Origin: Ignavibacteriota bacterium
GTDB lineage: Bacteria > Bacteroidota > Ignavibacteria > SZUA-365
DNA length: 64,000 bases
Assembly (NCBI GenBank): GCA_016218045.1
Contig: JACRFB010000039.1
Coordinates: forward strand, 1 to 64,000
Direction: 5' to 3'
The translations under genes and the position numbers were made by a program. The notes beneath the pieces were generated by a model. The model had not been told where the DNA came from. It made no database searches and saw only the letters and a list, made by a program, of their open reading frames with translations. Shown one piece after another: positions 35,701-43,362 of the stretch. Every line of letters begins with the position of its first letter. Position 1 is the first letter of the stretch.

Positions 35701-38376
35701 GTACGTGTATTCCGTCGAGGCGTCGATGTCGAAGGTGAGCTGCGCCTTGCCGTACGCGGGCAGGGTCGGGAGCACGCGCGTGTTGGTCGAATCGGTGATG
35801 GTGAAATTGTTCGTGATGTATTCGAACTGCAGGGGATTCGGCAGCGGCGCGTAATACGTGTACGTGGTGCGTATCGGCGTGTGCCGTGTTTCGCCGAAGA
35901 TGGTCGTGTACTCGAGATTCGAGTACAGCGAACGGCTCGGCGTGTACGTGTTCATGTCGATCTCCTCGCCGCCGAGCGAGAGTACGGCGATGAACTCGCG
36001 GTGCGGCTGCGGAACCGTGCCCGCGCAGCGGTCGGTGGGCCGCAGCGTGTAGCGGCTCTTCGCCGTGTCGATGAAGGTGAAACCCTCGTAGTTGTGTATC
36101 GATTGATACACGAGTTGTTTCCAGGGGATGAGACCCGCCGCGTCGCGCTCCATCCAATGTGTCCACGACGTGTCCTGCAGATTTGGTGACTGCCCTGGCC
36201 TGGAATACGGATAAAACATGCCCGGAACATCCTCATCGAGCGATCCGCGCGCCTTCGCGATGCCCGCGGCCATCGGCACCAGGTCGGGTGGATCGATCCA
36301 CAATTCGTACGCGCAGTACGGATCGTGGAACTGATACCCTGCGACGGTGCCCACGGGCCAGGTCACCTTCCAGACGCGGATCTTGTCGCCCGGCTCCTCC
36401 ACGTCCACCACACCGTCGCCATCGGTGTCCTGCGCGCGCAGTCCGTCGTGATCGATGTCCTCGTACAACGCCGTGTTCCCGCTGCGTAAATGTTCCCAGG
36501 GATTGAGCCAATAAACCGCGGTTTCCTCAATGGTGTAGTTCTTCGGGAAAATCGAGGCGGTGTCGAGCCAGGCGTCGGGATGGCCGTCGGAATCCATGTC
36601 GAACTCCGGAGCGGATTCGCTGTTGCTGCCGCGCAGCACGTCCACAAACTTTCCGCCCGGTGTTTTAAGTATCGGGATGTCGAGTGTGCCGTCGGTCCAG
36701 TAGAAGGGCACGTCCTTCGGAATGTACTGCACGTAGCGCGTGCCCATGGCCGCGGTGCGCTCCTTGTTCTCCATGATCATGAAGACCTTGAAGGGCTGGT
36801 AGTACAGTCCCAGGAAGTTCTTCCAGTTGCAGTCGGTGTCGGCCGCGAGGCGTGCGGAGAACAGCATGTCGACGTAGTTGCGGTACTTCACGTACGACAC
36901 CGCGCCCTCGTCGTCGGAGTAGGACACCTGCGCGAGCGAGGCGTAAATGTAGTTCGCCCACGAGATGTATTTGTCCACGCTGCCGTGTATCGCATCCGCG
37001 GGGTCGGGGGTGGTGATGCGATAGACGATCACCTTCTCCCCGTGTGCGGGCAGTGATATGCCGCTGAAGGTGACCGCGGGTTTGCTGTACTGCGACACGA
37101 TTCCCGGAGTGACCACGTCCACAAACCGGAAGTAGTCGCGAATCGATTCGCGCACGGTGATGCCCGAGACGGGATTCGCGCCGAGATTGCGCAGTGTCAC
37201 GCGTATTTCGAGCGTGTCGGCCCTGTCGAAGGACGCGGCGTTGTGCCCGCAACTCAACGAGTCGGGCACGTCGTTGTACACCGAGCGTGTCACGTCCACC
37301 GATGTCGCGAACGCGTACATGATGGAGTTGAGCGCCCACTGCATTTCGCGAAGCGCGGAGCCGGTCGCGCCCTGCTGCAGGGCGTTGGATGCGCCGACGG
37401 TGGGCAGCGCGGTGTTGCACACCACGCGTCCGCCGCGCGCCGTGCTGCCGGTGAGCGCAAACACCACGGGTGTGCCCGTGCCCGCGAGCCGCGCGAGCAC
37501 GCGCGCGCCGGGCGCGTCGACGAGCGGGATGTCGCCGGCGTACATGTCGGTGTTCCCCGCGGTGAAACTCGTGCCCACGGGATGGGAGGCGTCGACGATA
37601 TCTATCGCAACACGCCCGCTCGCGGGATCGGGCTGCACACTGCGCGAGTAATCGATGGAACCGGGCGGCAGCAGGCCGAGTTTCTCGATCATGTACACGG
37701 CATTTCCCTCGGTGTAAATGGTGCCGCCGCGCGCGAGAAAGGCGTGCAGGGCGGAACTGAGCCGCGGGTAGCGGACGCAGACGCTGTCCATGTGTGCGCG
37801 CCAGTCGAGTCCGTCGGAGGCAAACGCGGGAATGATGAGGAGCTGTGTCGGCCAGCCCAGGCCGGCCGAATCGATTTCCTTCTCGTTGATGTCGCACGAG
37901 ATGCCGCTGACGAGAAACGACTCGATAAGATTCCGGAAATACACGGCCTCCCACGAGATGCTGCTGTTGTTGCGCCGCAGCCCGCTTTTCCATACCGCGA
38001 TGCTCCGGGCGTTCGCCTTGAACGTCACCGCGTAATGCGTCTCGTTCTTCCATGCATAGGCGGGCGCGGGCTGCGAGGTCAGCCCTGCGTACTGCGACGT
38101 CACCACGTCGGGGTACACAAAACTCCCGCGCTCGGGACCGGAGGTGATCCAGTACACGGACCGTTCGCCCCAGCGCGGAAACAGCGCCGTGTCGAGCGTC
38201 GACGGGGCGAAGTGATAATCGGCGCTCGCCTGCGCGAGCGCAAACTTGTAGGCCTTGAGAAGATCCGCCTGGCGGGCGTCGGTCGGAATCAGCACTGCCT
38301 GCGCAAGCAGTGCGACCGGCGCGACGAATGACACACAGAATACAACGGCGATCCGGAATGCGCGAAGATGCTGCAT
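32773..38376 (-). CDS. Giant secreted protein with Por-type sorting domain
   Basis: 1867 residues of unknown function. Signal peptide (1-26, VALLAQ). Residues about 180-235 (LLIIPAFASDGLDW...HAFLARGGTIYTEGNAVYMI) resemble a glutamine-amidotransferase-like fold. Three calcium-type acidic repeats follow: DSDGHPDAWLD (about 590-605), DIDHDGLRAQDTDGDGVVDV (about 640-660) and DDDNNDGVDDWIDDRGDRF (about 995-1015). CARDB-like beta domains follow, and a Por-type CTD starting YPNPARGAIRF (about 1780-1867). It is probably secreted by the PorU/PorV system encoded in the window and displayed on the surface. Promoter at 38455-38485. Confidence 0.75.
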   Translation of the reverse strand: MQHLRAFRIAVVFCVSFVAPVALLAQAVLIPTDARQADLLKAYKFALAQASADYHFAPSTLDTALFPRWGERSVYWITSGPERGSFVYPDVVTSQYAGLTSQPAPAYAWKNETHYAVTFKANARSIAVWKSGLRRNNSSISWEAVYFRNLIESFLVSGISCDINEKEIDSAGLGWPTQLLIIPAFASDGLDWRAHMDSVCVRYPRLSSALHAFLARGGTIYTEGNAVYMIEKLGLLPPGSIDYSRSVQPDPASGRVAIDIVDASHPVGTSFTAGNTDMYAGDIPLVDAPGARVLARLAGTGTPVVFALTGSTARGGRVVCNTALPTVGASNALQQGATGSALREMQWALNSIMYAFATSVDVTRSVYNDVPDSLSCGHNAASFDRADTLEIRVTLRNLGANPVSGITVRESIRDYFRFVDVVTPGIVSQYSKPAVTFSGISLPAHGEKVIVYRITTPDPADAIHGSVDKYISWANYIYASLAQVSYSDDEGAVSYVKYRNYVDMLFSARLAADTDCNWKNFLGLYYQPFKVFMIMENKERTAAMGTRYVQYIPKDVPFYWTDGTLDIPILKTPGGKFVDVLRGSNSESAPEFDMDSDGHPDAWLDTASIFPKNYTIEETAVYWLNPWEHLRSGNTALYEDIDHDGLRAQDTDGDGVVDVEEPGDKIRVWKVTWPVGTVAGYQFHDPYCAYELWIDPPDLVPMAAGIAKARGSLDEDVPGMFYPYSRPGQSPNLQDTSWTHWMERDAAGLIPWKQLVYQSIHNYEGFTFIDTAKSRYTLRPTDRCAGTVPQPHREFIAVLSLGGEEIDMNTYTPSRSLYSNLEYTTIFGETRHTPIRTTYTYYAPLPNPLQFEYITNNFTITDSTNTRVLPTLPAYGKAQLTFDIDASTEYTYYWIRNAGHDVDFNDPSLAIEGNEALGDGVFGYFLYDIPKGVGGYKITLPRRPDGGYDIDRIVSIDGGKYQPWIVNARTQDSVSILEDAFAYHVFIPQLLIPPALDDDNNDGVDDWIDDRGDRFQSRTGFLHDAFMTGNGEAYPNEPAVPFKDDIYGWVTSGWSSGADGTYGDDFFENLGKRHIRISAQYEGLGREGPVDISKGGWLVVEEIFGGSPWVLFSHALSAYAEGVNITMTSSVTPSVARFGVDTVYVKHLIEDKAEPHLFDVNFDPFIVARGYGKTSITTYAGGKDPCGLITPAANLSTIIDPIRNKQTLTLLPQADPKNPDMAGYPKTLSGTFIEARIEISNGTDYNWIGTTVTPMIPPELGATSVEMVYVSYPRPLVPAMVDPVTGAVLRGGDDPTVFRTGWRFNQPEGEVLVKMGNELNLLQPTRRAYFVFLFKLDEGLKRGVYSIPFSLNGAVRKYDGSFIEQASYAVAPLMFSIGRRDVRGNVSEYQKLVIGQGRLEDIRTNTVPGALEGLENARYAPRDAQYLEFDTLATRLPASFDAAQGIETVSLSGLGPFPTLGLTRLTVLEQARVTSTSTADLLPVTKGEMLRHTPEPAVLASLTQRPLSVSIVGPKLTVYKTITDVHGRALRDGVVPQFRPEETREVQVLFEVTNQGSAIAENVNLVAGHGPLFRPQSSALPAQCSSNNDELTARLAPLLPGETRQLRVLYELRPETCGGVYDSSAVIRSMQVLYNGAYPVAGKMQKRVFTVPDPTQLDLPAYDVTIDEVTSTPRSGCQGHLVRVDVSYSNGVAMMDRCALSIDAVVNGLDTTRVGTVMVDRIDARSRGSVSMMYLIPDSALSVEFFAAADDAASFGEICESNNTHSMRLPLRGPDWMLALEHYPNPARGAIRFSYTLPGMLRELSLTVFTLDAKQMLTVPSLPSSMGAHQVLLPDALLPPGTYVCRFDAIDERGLAQSKTTRLVKIR

Positions 38377-38423
38377 GACAACTCCTGCATCATGGATGGG
38401 AGACGGGAAACGGAGATTCGGAG

Positions 38424-38443
38424 CCGTATATATTATATAACGG
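38424..38443. promoter_or_regulatory. AT-rich imperfect palindrome in the giant-gene leader
   Basis: A 20-base near-palindrome, GC-capped (CCG...CGG) around an all A/T core, lies just downstream of the predicted start point (about +5 to +24). It stands out in GC-rich surroundings and may be an operator. Confidence 0.35.
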
Positions 38444-38454
38444 ATCTCGTTGTC

Positions 38455-38485
38455 TGATACTACGGTATTCTTCGGAGAAAGTCAA
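38455..38485 (-). promoter_or_regulatory. Predicted promoter of the giant secreted protein
   Basis: Leftward TTGACT (38485-38480), 17 bases, TAGTAT (38462-38457); equally TTG-N20-TAGTATCA. Confidence 0.55.
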
Positions 38486-38585
38486 TTCCCGCAGCACCGT
38501 GCTGTGCAGACTTTTCCCCGGGATGACGCGTAGGCGGGTAAAGGAGGATGGAAGTCGTGAGAACGCGGCCGGGACCGCAGGAGTG

Positions 38586-40088
38586 TCAGTCCGCGCGCTC
38601 CACAACATGGACCGGAATGCGCAGGCGGAATTCGGTTCCCTCGCCAAAGACGCTGTGCACCGTGACGTTGCCGTGATAGGATTCAACGATCTGTTTCACG
38701 ATCGAGAGGCCGAGGCCCGTGCCGGGAATCGCACGCGTGAGTTCGTTCTTGGCGCGGTAGAATTGGCGGAATAGATTCTCGACCTCGGCGGGCCGCATGC
38801 CGATGCCCGTGTCGCGCACGGTGAGAAGCACCGAGCCGTCTGACGCCGTCGCGCCGATCACGATGTCGCCGCCCTCGCGGTTGTACTTGATCGCGTTGCT
38901 GAGCAGGTTGGTGAGCACGCGGGCGAATTCCTCGCGGTCGACCTCGATGGGCGGGAGGCCGTCGTCGAAACGGGTTTCGAAGCGGAGCCCGCGCGCCTGC
39001 ATCTGCTGGCGCAGGAGTTCCTCGACCTGCGCCGTCAGGTCGGGGATGCTGACAGCGGCGATTTCGCGCCGCGCCGTGCCCAGTTCCATGCGGCTGATGT
39101 TGAGCAGATCGTTGATCAATTCCACCAGCGCCTTCAGGCGTTCCGACGAGCGGTGCACCATCGTGTCGTAGGTCCCGAGGTCCGGCCCGAGCAGCTTGTC
39201 CTTCATTGTGTCGAGGTAGCCGCTGATGGCGGCGAGCGGGGCCTTGAGTTCGTGCGCCACCATCGAGACGAACTGCGACTTCTGCATCTCGAGACGTTTC
39301 GGCTCGGTGACGTCCTGCACCGTGGTCACATACCCGATTATGGACTGGCCCGCGTCGCGCAGCGGCACGGTTTTCATCGAGAGCACCAGCTCGAGCCCCG
39401 GTTTCATCTCCCATTCGCGCGACACGAGTTCGACGCCCTCGGGCGCCTTTGACGCCGCGTCACGGATCAACTCCACCACCGGCTCGGGGAAGATGTCGGC
39501 GATGCGAGCGCCCGCCTTCACGCGCGAGGAAAGTTCGAACAGCGCGCGGGCGCGCGGGTTCGCGAGCACGATCTCGTCCTGCAGATTCGTCACAAACACC
39601 GCGTCGCTGATCGCATTGATGATGGTGCGCAGGCGGCTCTGCTCCAGATGTATCTCGAGGAGGCGGCGCTCCTGCTCCGCGCGCAGTTCGCGCGCCTCGA
39701 GCGTCAGGCGGCGCTTCTCGAGAGCGCGGCGCACCTCGAAGACGATCTGGTCGGGCGTGAAGGGTTTGGGGATGTACGTGTACGCGCCCGTGCGTGTTGC
39801 CTCGACGGCGGAGTCGATGCCGGCGAAGGCCGTCATCATGAGATATTCGGTGTCGGGCCGCTGTTCACGCAGAGTGCGGAGCACCGCGAGTCCGTCGATG
39901 TCGGGCATCTTCAGGTCGAGCAGCACGATGTCGAAGTCGCGCGCCAAGCCGCGCTCGATGCCCTCTGTGCCGTTCTCGGCCACGGCGACATCGAATCCTT
40001 CCATGGCGAAGATCCGCGAGATACCCTCGCGCATGCCGAACTCGTCGTCCACGACAAGAAGCTGCGGCCGTGCGCCGGGCGCGGTCAT
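38586..40088 (-). CDS. Hybrid receiver-PAS-histidine kinase
   Basis: 500 residues, cytoplasmic with no membrane helices. Receiver domain (8-125) with phospho-acceptor Asp58 and Lys108; PAS domain (about 150-265); HisKA with His279 (VAHELKAPL); HATPase with DTGIGM and GTGLGLSIV. The receiver comes first, so it likely takes phosphate from another kinase and modulates its own kinase. It lies 22 bp downstream of the sensory hydrogenase-kinase gene on the same strand and is probably its partner. The ATG at 40088 has GGGAG upstream. Confidence 0.88.
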   Translation of the reverse strand: MTAPGARPQLLVVDDEFGMREGISRIFAMEGFDVAVAENGTEGIERGLARDFDIVLLDLKMPDIDGLAVLRTLREQRPDTEYLMMTAFAGIDSAVEATRTGAYTYIPKPFTPDQIVFEVRRALEKRRLTLEARELRAEQERRLLEIHLEQSRLRTIINAISDAVFVTNLQDEIVLANPRARALFELSSRVKAGARIADIFPEPVVELIRDAASKAPEGVELVSREWEMKPGLELVLSMKTVPLRDAGQSIIGYVTTVQDVTEPKRLEMQKSQFVSMVAHELKAPLAAISGYLDTMKDKLLGPDLGTYDTMVHRSSERLKALVELINDLLNISRMELGTARREIAAVSIPDLTAQVEELLRQQMQARGLRFETRFDDGLPPIEVDREEFARVLTNLLSNAIKYNREGGDIVIGATASDGSVLLTVRDTGIGMRPAEVENLFRQFYRAKNELTRAIPGTGLGLSIVKQIVESYHGNVTVHSVFGEGTEFRLRIPVHVVERAD

Positions 40089-40110
40089 GCGGGCACTCCC
40101 GCGATGTGTG

Positions 40111-42159
40111 TCATGAGGCGGATTCCGCGCGGGTGACGGACGAGGCGGAGAGCGCCGAGGCGAGTTCAGCGGGCGTGCTCGGACCCGAATGCATGCCACG
40201 CACGTCCACCGGTATTGTGACCGTGAACGTGGTGCCCGCATCGGGCGTGCTGCGCACGCCGATGTGTCCGTGATGCATCTTCACAATGCCGTAGGCGATG
40301 GGGAGGCCCAGGCCCGTCCCCTTGCCGATCTGTTTCGTGGTGAAAAACGGCGTGAAGAGCCGCGGCATGTTTTCCTTCGGTATGCCGATGCCGGTGTCGC
40401 TGATCGTGAAGACGATTTCGCCCGGCTGCGCGCCCTGTGCGGCGGCGAGGGTCAGCACGCCGCCCGAGGGCATCGCTTCGCAGCCGTTCAGCGCGATGTT
40501 GAGGAGCACCTGTTTCATCTGGTCGGCGTCGATGTACAGGCGCGGCAGCGCGTCCGTGACGGTGACGACAAAACGCACCTTCGCGGCATCCTCGCGCCGC
40601 TCGAGCATGGCGACAATGGAGGAGAGCAGATCGTCGGCGCTTGTGTCGACCACCGAGAGTTTACCCTGCCGCGCGAAGTTGAGCAGGCTCGACACGATGG
40701 TCTTGCAGCGGTTGGCTTCCTCGATCACAAACGCGACATCCTTGGCGGCGGGATCGGAGTCCTTGAGCTGCCGCAGCAGCAGATGCGCGTACAGCAGGAT
40801 GGTGCCGAGCGGATTGTTGATCTCGTGCGCGACGCCCGCAGCGAGCTGTCCGACCGAGGCGAGTTTTTCGGAATGGATGAGTTGCTCCTGCGCCTGCGCG
40901 AGCTCGCGATGCGCGCGCTCGAGCGTGTCGATGGTGTAGGGCAGGCACATCTCGGGTTCAGCGATGCCGCACGCGACGGCGGTGGCCAGATCGCGGCAGG
41001 TCGTGTAGCCGCAGGCGCCGCAGTTGAGGCGATCTTCCACGCGCTGTTTTCCCGACGCGGAAAGGATCGCCTCGATCTCGGCGGCGCCGACCTCGCGGTC
41101 GTGCACGGGCTTCGCCGTGAAGCCGCGGTCGAGATCGGTGCGCGCGTACGTCGCGATCGAGTTTTTCCAGATCGCGACGTTCAGATCGCTGGTGCGCTCG
41201 CGCACGTATTGAATGATGCGCTCGCGCTTCTCGAAGTGGCTGAGCGGCGAATGCATACCCGGCCCGTTGATGCAGCCCTCGCAGAAAAGGATGTCGACGA
41301 GTTTTGCTCCGACCCTGCCGGCGGCGATTTCGTCGATGATGTTCAGGCAGCGGTCGCGTCCCTCCACCACGATCACCTGCTCGTCCATCGCGTCGGAACT
41401 CATGCCGGCGCTTTTGAGCAGTCCGCCCGCCACGGGATAGATCTGTCCGAGATTCCCGCGCGGCTGGTCGAACTCGCGCTCCATCGAGACCGACGGATCG
41501 ACCTCGGCGACATCGAACAGTTTGATGATCTCGTCGAAGGTGAGCGCCTCGTCCACAACATCGGCGACCGCGGGATCGAGGATCTCGAGTTTTTTTGCGA
41601 TGCAGGGTCCGAGAAACACCACGTACGCGTCTCGGCCGTACCGTTCGCGGGCAACCTTGCCGGCCGCGATCATGGGCGACACGATGGGCGCAAGTGTCGG
41701 GAGGAGTTCGGGATGAAATTTTTCGACCAGCTCGACCACGGCGGGGCAGGGGGTGGTGATTGTCACACCCTGCGCATGTTCGAGACGGTGGCGGTATTCC
41801 ATGCTGACGAGATCGGCGCCGAAACCGACCTCGAGCACCTTCGTGAAGCCCAGTTCCCGCAGTGCCCCCACAACCTGCAGCGGGCGCACCATCGGGAAGG
41901 CCGCCGGGAACGAGGGTGCGAGCAGGGCGATTCGCTCGTGTGTGGACACGCGGCGGAGGGAGTCGAGCACATCCTCGATGCCGTTGCGCACGGCCTTGGC
42001 GTTCTGCGAACAGACCTTCACGCAGTTCCCGCAGCCGATGCAGCGATCCGCGATGACAACCGCCTGTCCCCGGTTGATCTGTATCGCCTTTGCAGGACAC
42101 TCCCGTACGCAGCAGTAGCAGCGTTTGCAGCGTTCGGGTATCGTTGAAACAACGGACAT
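40111..42159 (-). CDS. Sensory [FeFe]-hydrogenase fused to histidine kinase (group C1 type)
   Basis: 682 residues. Two 4Fe-4S ferredoxin motifs (Cys11/14/17/21 and Cys40/43/46/50), then an H-cluster domain with divergent motifs: P1 TTPCPA (Cys138), P2 GPCIAKK (Cys186), P3 FCEGCINGPG (Cys293, Cys296). A 4Fe-4S FeS domain (Cys380/383/388/405), a coiled linker, HisKA (His445, VAHEINNPL) and HATPase (DTGIGIP, GTGLGL) follow. Such proteins are classed as putative H2 sensors that pass the signal by phosphorylation. It diverges from the structural hydrogenase operon, so it likely controls it. Catalytic turnover is probably low, but that is from the family. Confidence 0.9.
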   Translation of the reverse strand: MSVVSTIPERCKRCYCCVRECPAKAIQINRGQAVVIADRCIGCGNCVKVCSQNAKAVRNGIEDVLDSLRRVSTHERIALLAPSFPAAFPMVRPLQVVGALRELGFTKVLEVGFGADLVSMEYRHRLEHAQGVTITTPCPAVVELVEKFHPELLPTLAPIVSPMIAAGKVARERYGRDAYVVFLGPCIAKKLEILDPAVADVVDEALTFDEIIKLFDVAEVDPSVSMEREFDQPRGNLGQIYPVAGGLLKSAGMSSDAMDEQVIVVEGRDRCLNIIDEIAAGRVGAKLVDILFCEGCINGPGMHSPLSHFEKRERIIQYVRERTSDLNVAIWKNSIATYARTDLDRGFTAKPVHDREVGAAEIEAILSASGKQRVEDRLNCGACGYTTCRDLATAVACGIAEPEMCLPYTIDTLERAHRELAQAQEQLIHSEKLASVGQLAAGVAHEINNPLGTILLYAHLLLRQLKDSDPAAKDVAFVIEEANRCKTIVSSLLNFARQGKLSVVDTSADDLLSSIVAMLERREDAAKVRFVVTVTDALPRLYIDADQMKQVLLNIALNGCEAMPSGGVLTLAAAQGAQPGEIVFTISDTGIGIPKENMPRLFTPFFTTKQIGKGTGLGLPIAYGIVKMHHGHIGVRSTPDAGTTFTVTIPVDVRGMHSGPSTPAELASALSASSVTRAESAS

Positions 42160-42208
42160 AGACCTAGGTGCGTGTGTGTGAATCGACGGATAACGGATAC
42201 CGTGGATT

Positions 42209-42239
42209 CAAAAGTCCGAAATACATCCGTCCAAAACAA
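42209..42239 (-). promoter_or_regulatory. Predicted promoter of the sensory hydrogenase gene
   Basis: Leftward TTG (42239-42237), 20 bases, GACTTTTG (42216-42209), one mismatch from TAnnTTTG. The leader is about 45 bases. Confidence 0.45.
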
Positions 42240-42259
42240 GTCTGAATTTATCCCGATTG

Positions 42260-42273
42260 GTGAATTTCTTCAC
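42260..42273. promoter_or_regulatory. Rex-like or Crp/Fnr-like operator
   Basis: GTGAATTTCTTCAC is a perfect inverted repeat. It equals the core GTGAA-N4-TTCAC of the Rex operator (TTGTGAA-N4-TTCACAA), though the outer bases differ; it also fits the Crp core GTGA-N6-TCAC. Rex senses NADH/NAD+ and controls hydrogenase genes in other bacteria, so the position in the divergent spacer is suggestive. Confidence 0.45.
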
Positions 42274-42347
42274 GGACGCGGGCGGTACAAGACATGTGTA
42301 TTCGGACACAATCCCGCCTTTTTACACGAATTACCCAATTTTTCGTT

Positions 42348-42377
42348 TTGACGGGTTCGGACTAGTGAGTATTTTAG
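42348..42377 (+). promoter_or_regulatory. Possible promoter of the hydrogenase operon
   Basis: TTGACG (42348-42353), 16 bases, TATTTT (42370-42375); as TTG-N19-TATTTTAG it is one base short of the usual spacing here. Confidence 0.35.
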
Positions 42378-42494
42378 CGATTGAACTTTTTCTACCCGCT
42401 GCACACGCGTCACCCGTCAGCCCACATTTTCCACCCTCGCGGCACCCCCCTTCGTCCTCGGCAACGCACCTCTCATACACCAAGTGGAGTTCCC

Positions 42495-42890
42495 ATGCAC
42501 AAAATCGCAATCATCGACGATGATCCGGATATCGTCGAAGCGAATTCGATCCTTCTCGAGGCCAACGGCTTCAGCGTCGTCACGGCGGGAGCGGTCGACG
42601 AGGCCATCGCGCTCGTGTCGCGCGAACATCCCGACCTGATCATCCTCGACGTGATGATGCAGGAGCCGGATGACGGCTTCTACCTTGCGAACAAGTTCCG
42701 CAAGATGGGCGTCGACGCGCCGATCATCATGCTCACATCGGTGTCGAAGGCCATCGGTTTTAATTTCGGCGCCAGCGAAATGGTGCCGATCGAGGAGTTT
42801 CTCGAGAAGCCCGTGCCCCCTTCCACGCTGCTCGACAGGGTCAAGTTCCACCTCGCACAAGCCAAGCGGAGCAACCATGCTAGTCACTGA
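42495..42890 (+). CDS. Single-domain response regulator of the hydrogenase operon
   Basis: 131 residues, a receiver domain only: acidic pocket IIDDDPD, phospho-acceptor Asp52 (LDVMMQEPDDGF, with a short insertion after the Asp loop) and Lys105 (FLEKP). No DNA-binding domain, so it may act by protein contact or as a phosphate relay. Its end overlaps the NuoE-like gene by 14 bp, tying it to hydrogenase expression. GGAG precedes the ATG at 42495. It could receive phosphate from the sensory hydrogenase-kinase or from the downstream membrane kinase. Confidence 0.88.
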   Translation: MHKIAIIDDDPDIVEANSILLEANGFSVVTAGAVDEAIALVSREHPDLIILDVMMQEPDDGFYLANKFRKMGVDAPIIMLTSVSKAIGFNFGASEMVPIEEFLEKPVPPSTLLDRVKFHLAQAKRSNHASH

Positions 42891-43350
42891 GAAAAACGCA
42901 CTCACCGAACAGATCGAACGGCTGGTCGAAGCACACGGCACCGGACGCGAGGCGCTGCTCCCGATTCTTCAGCAGATCCAGATAAAGTACGGTCATATAT
43001 CCGAATTTGCGCAGCAGGAAATCGCGCGCTTGCTCGACATTCATCCTGTGGAAGTGTACAGCGTCATCAGCTTCTACTCGTTCCTGAGCACCGCGCCGAA
43101 GGGCCGCACGATCGTGCGCCTGTGCCGCACCATTTCCTGCGACATGGCGGGCAAGGATTCCGTCGTGCGCGCGATCGAGCGCGAAGTGGGCGTGTCGTTC
43201 GGCGAGACGACGAAGGACCGCAAATTCTCGCTCGAATTCATCAATTGCATGGGCATGTGCGACCAGGGTCCGGCGATGCTCGTGAACGACGAAGTGCACA
43301 CGCGGCTCACGCCGCAGTCGGTCGTCACCATTCTTAAAAGCCGCATGTAG
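42877..43350 (+). CDS. hydC: NuoE-like [2Fe-2S] hydrogenase subunit
   Basis: 157 residues, the thioredoxin-like 24-kDa NuoE/HydC family. The [2Fe-2S] cluster ligands are Cys83, Cys88, Cys124 and Cys128 (CRTISC and CMGMC). It passes electrons between the flavin subunit and the catalytic subunit in NAD(P)-linked or electron-bifurcating hydrogenases. The ATG at 42877 overlaps the response regulator gene. Confidence 0.92.
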   Translation: MLVTEKNALTEQIERLVEAHGTGREALLPILQQIQIKYGHISEFAQQEIARLLDIHPVEVYSVISFYSFLSTAPKGRTIVRLCRTISCDMAGKDSVVRAIEREVGVSFGETTKDRKFSLEFINCMGMCDQGPAMLVNDEVHTRLTPQSVVTILKSRM

Positions 43351-43362
43351 GAGGCCGCCATC

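Larger units (their letters stand above)
42160..42494. promoter_or_regulatory. Divergent regulatory region of the hydrogenase locus
   Basis: This 335-bp spacer separates the leftward sensor genes from the rightward hydrogenase operon. It contains a leftward promoter candidate (42209-42239), a Rex- or Crp-like palindrome (42260-42273) and a rightward promoter candidate (42348-42377). No gene is visible. AT content is higher than in the flanking genes. Confidence 0.6.
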
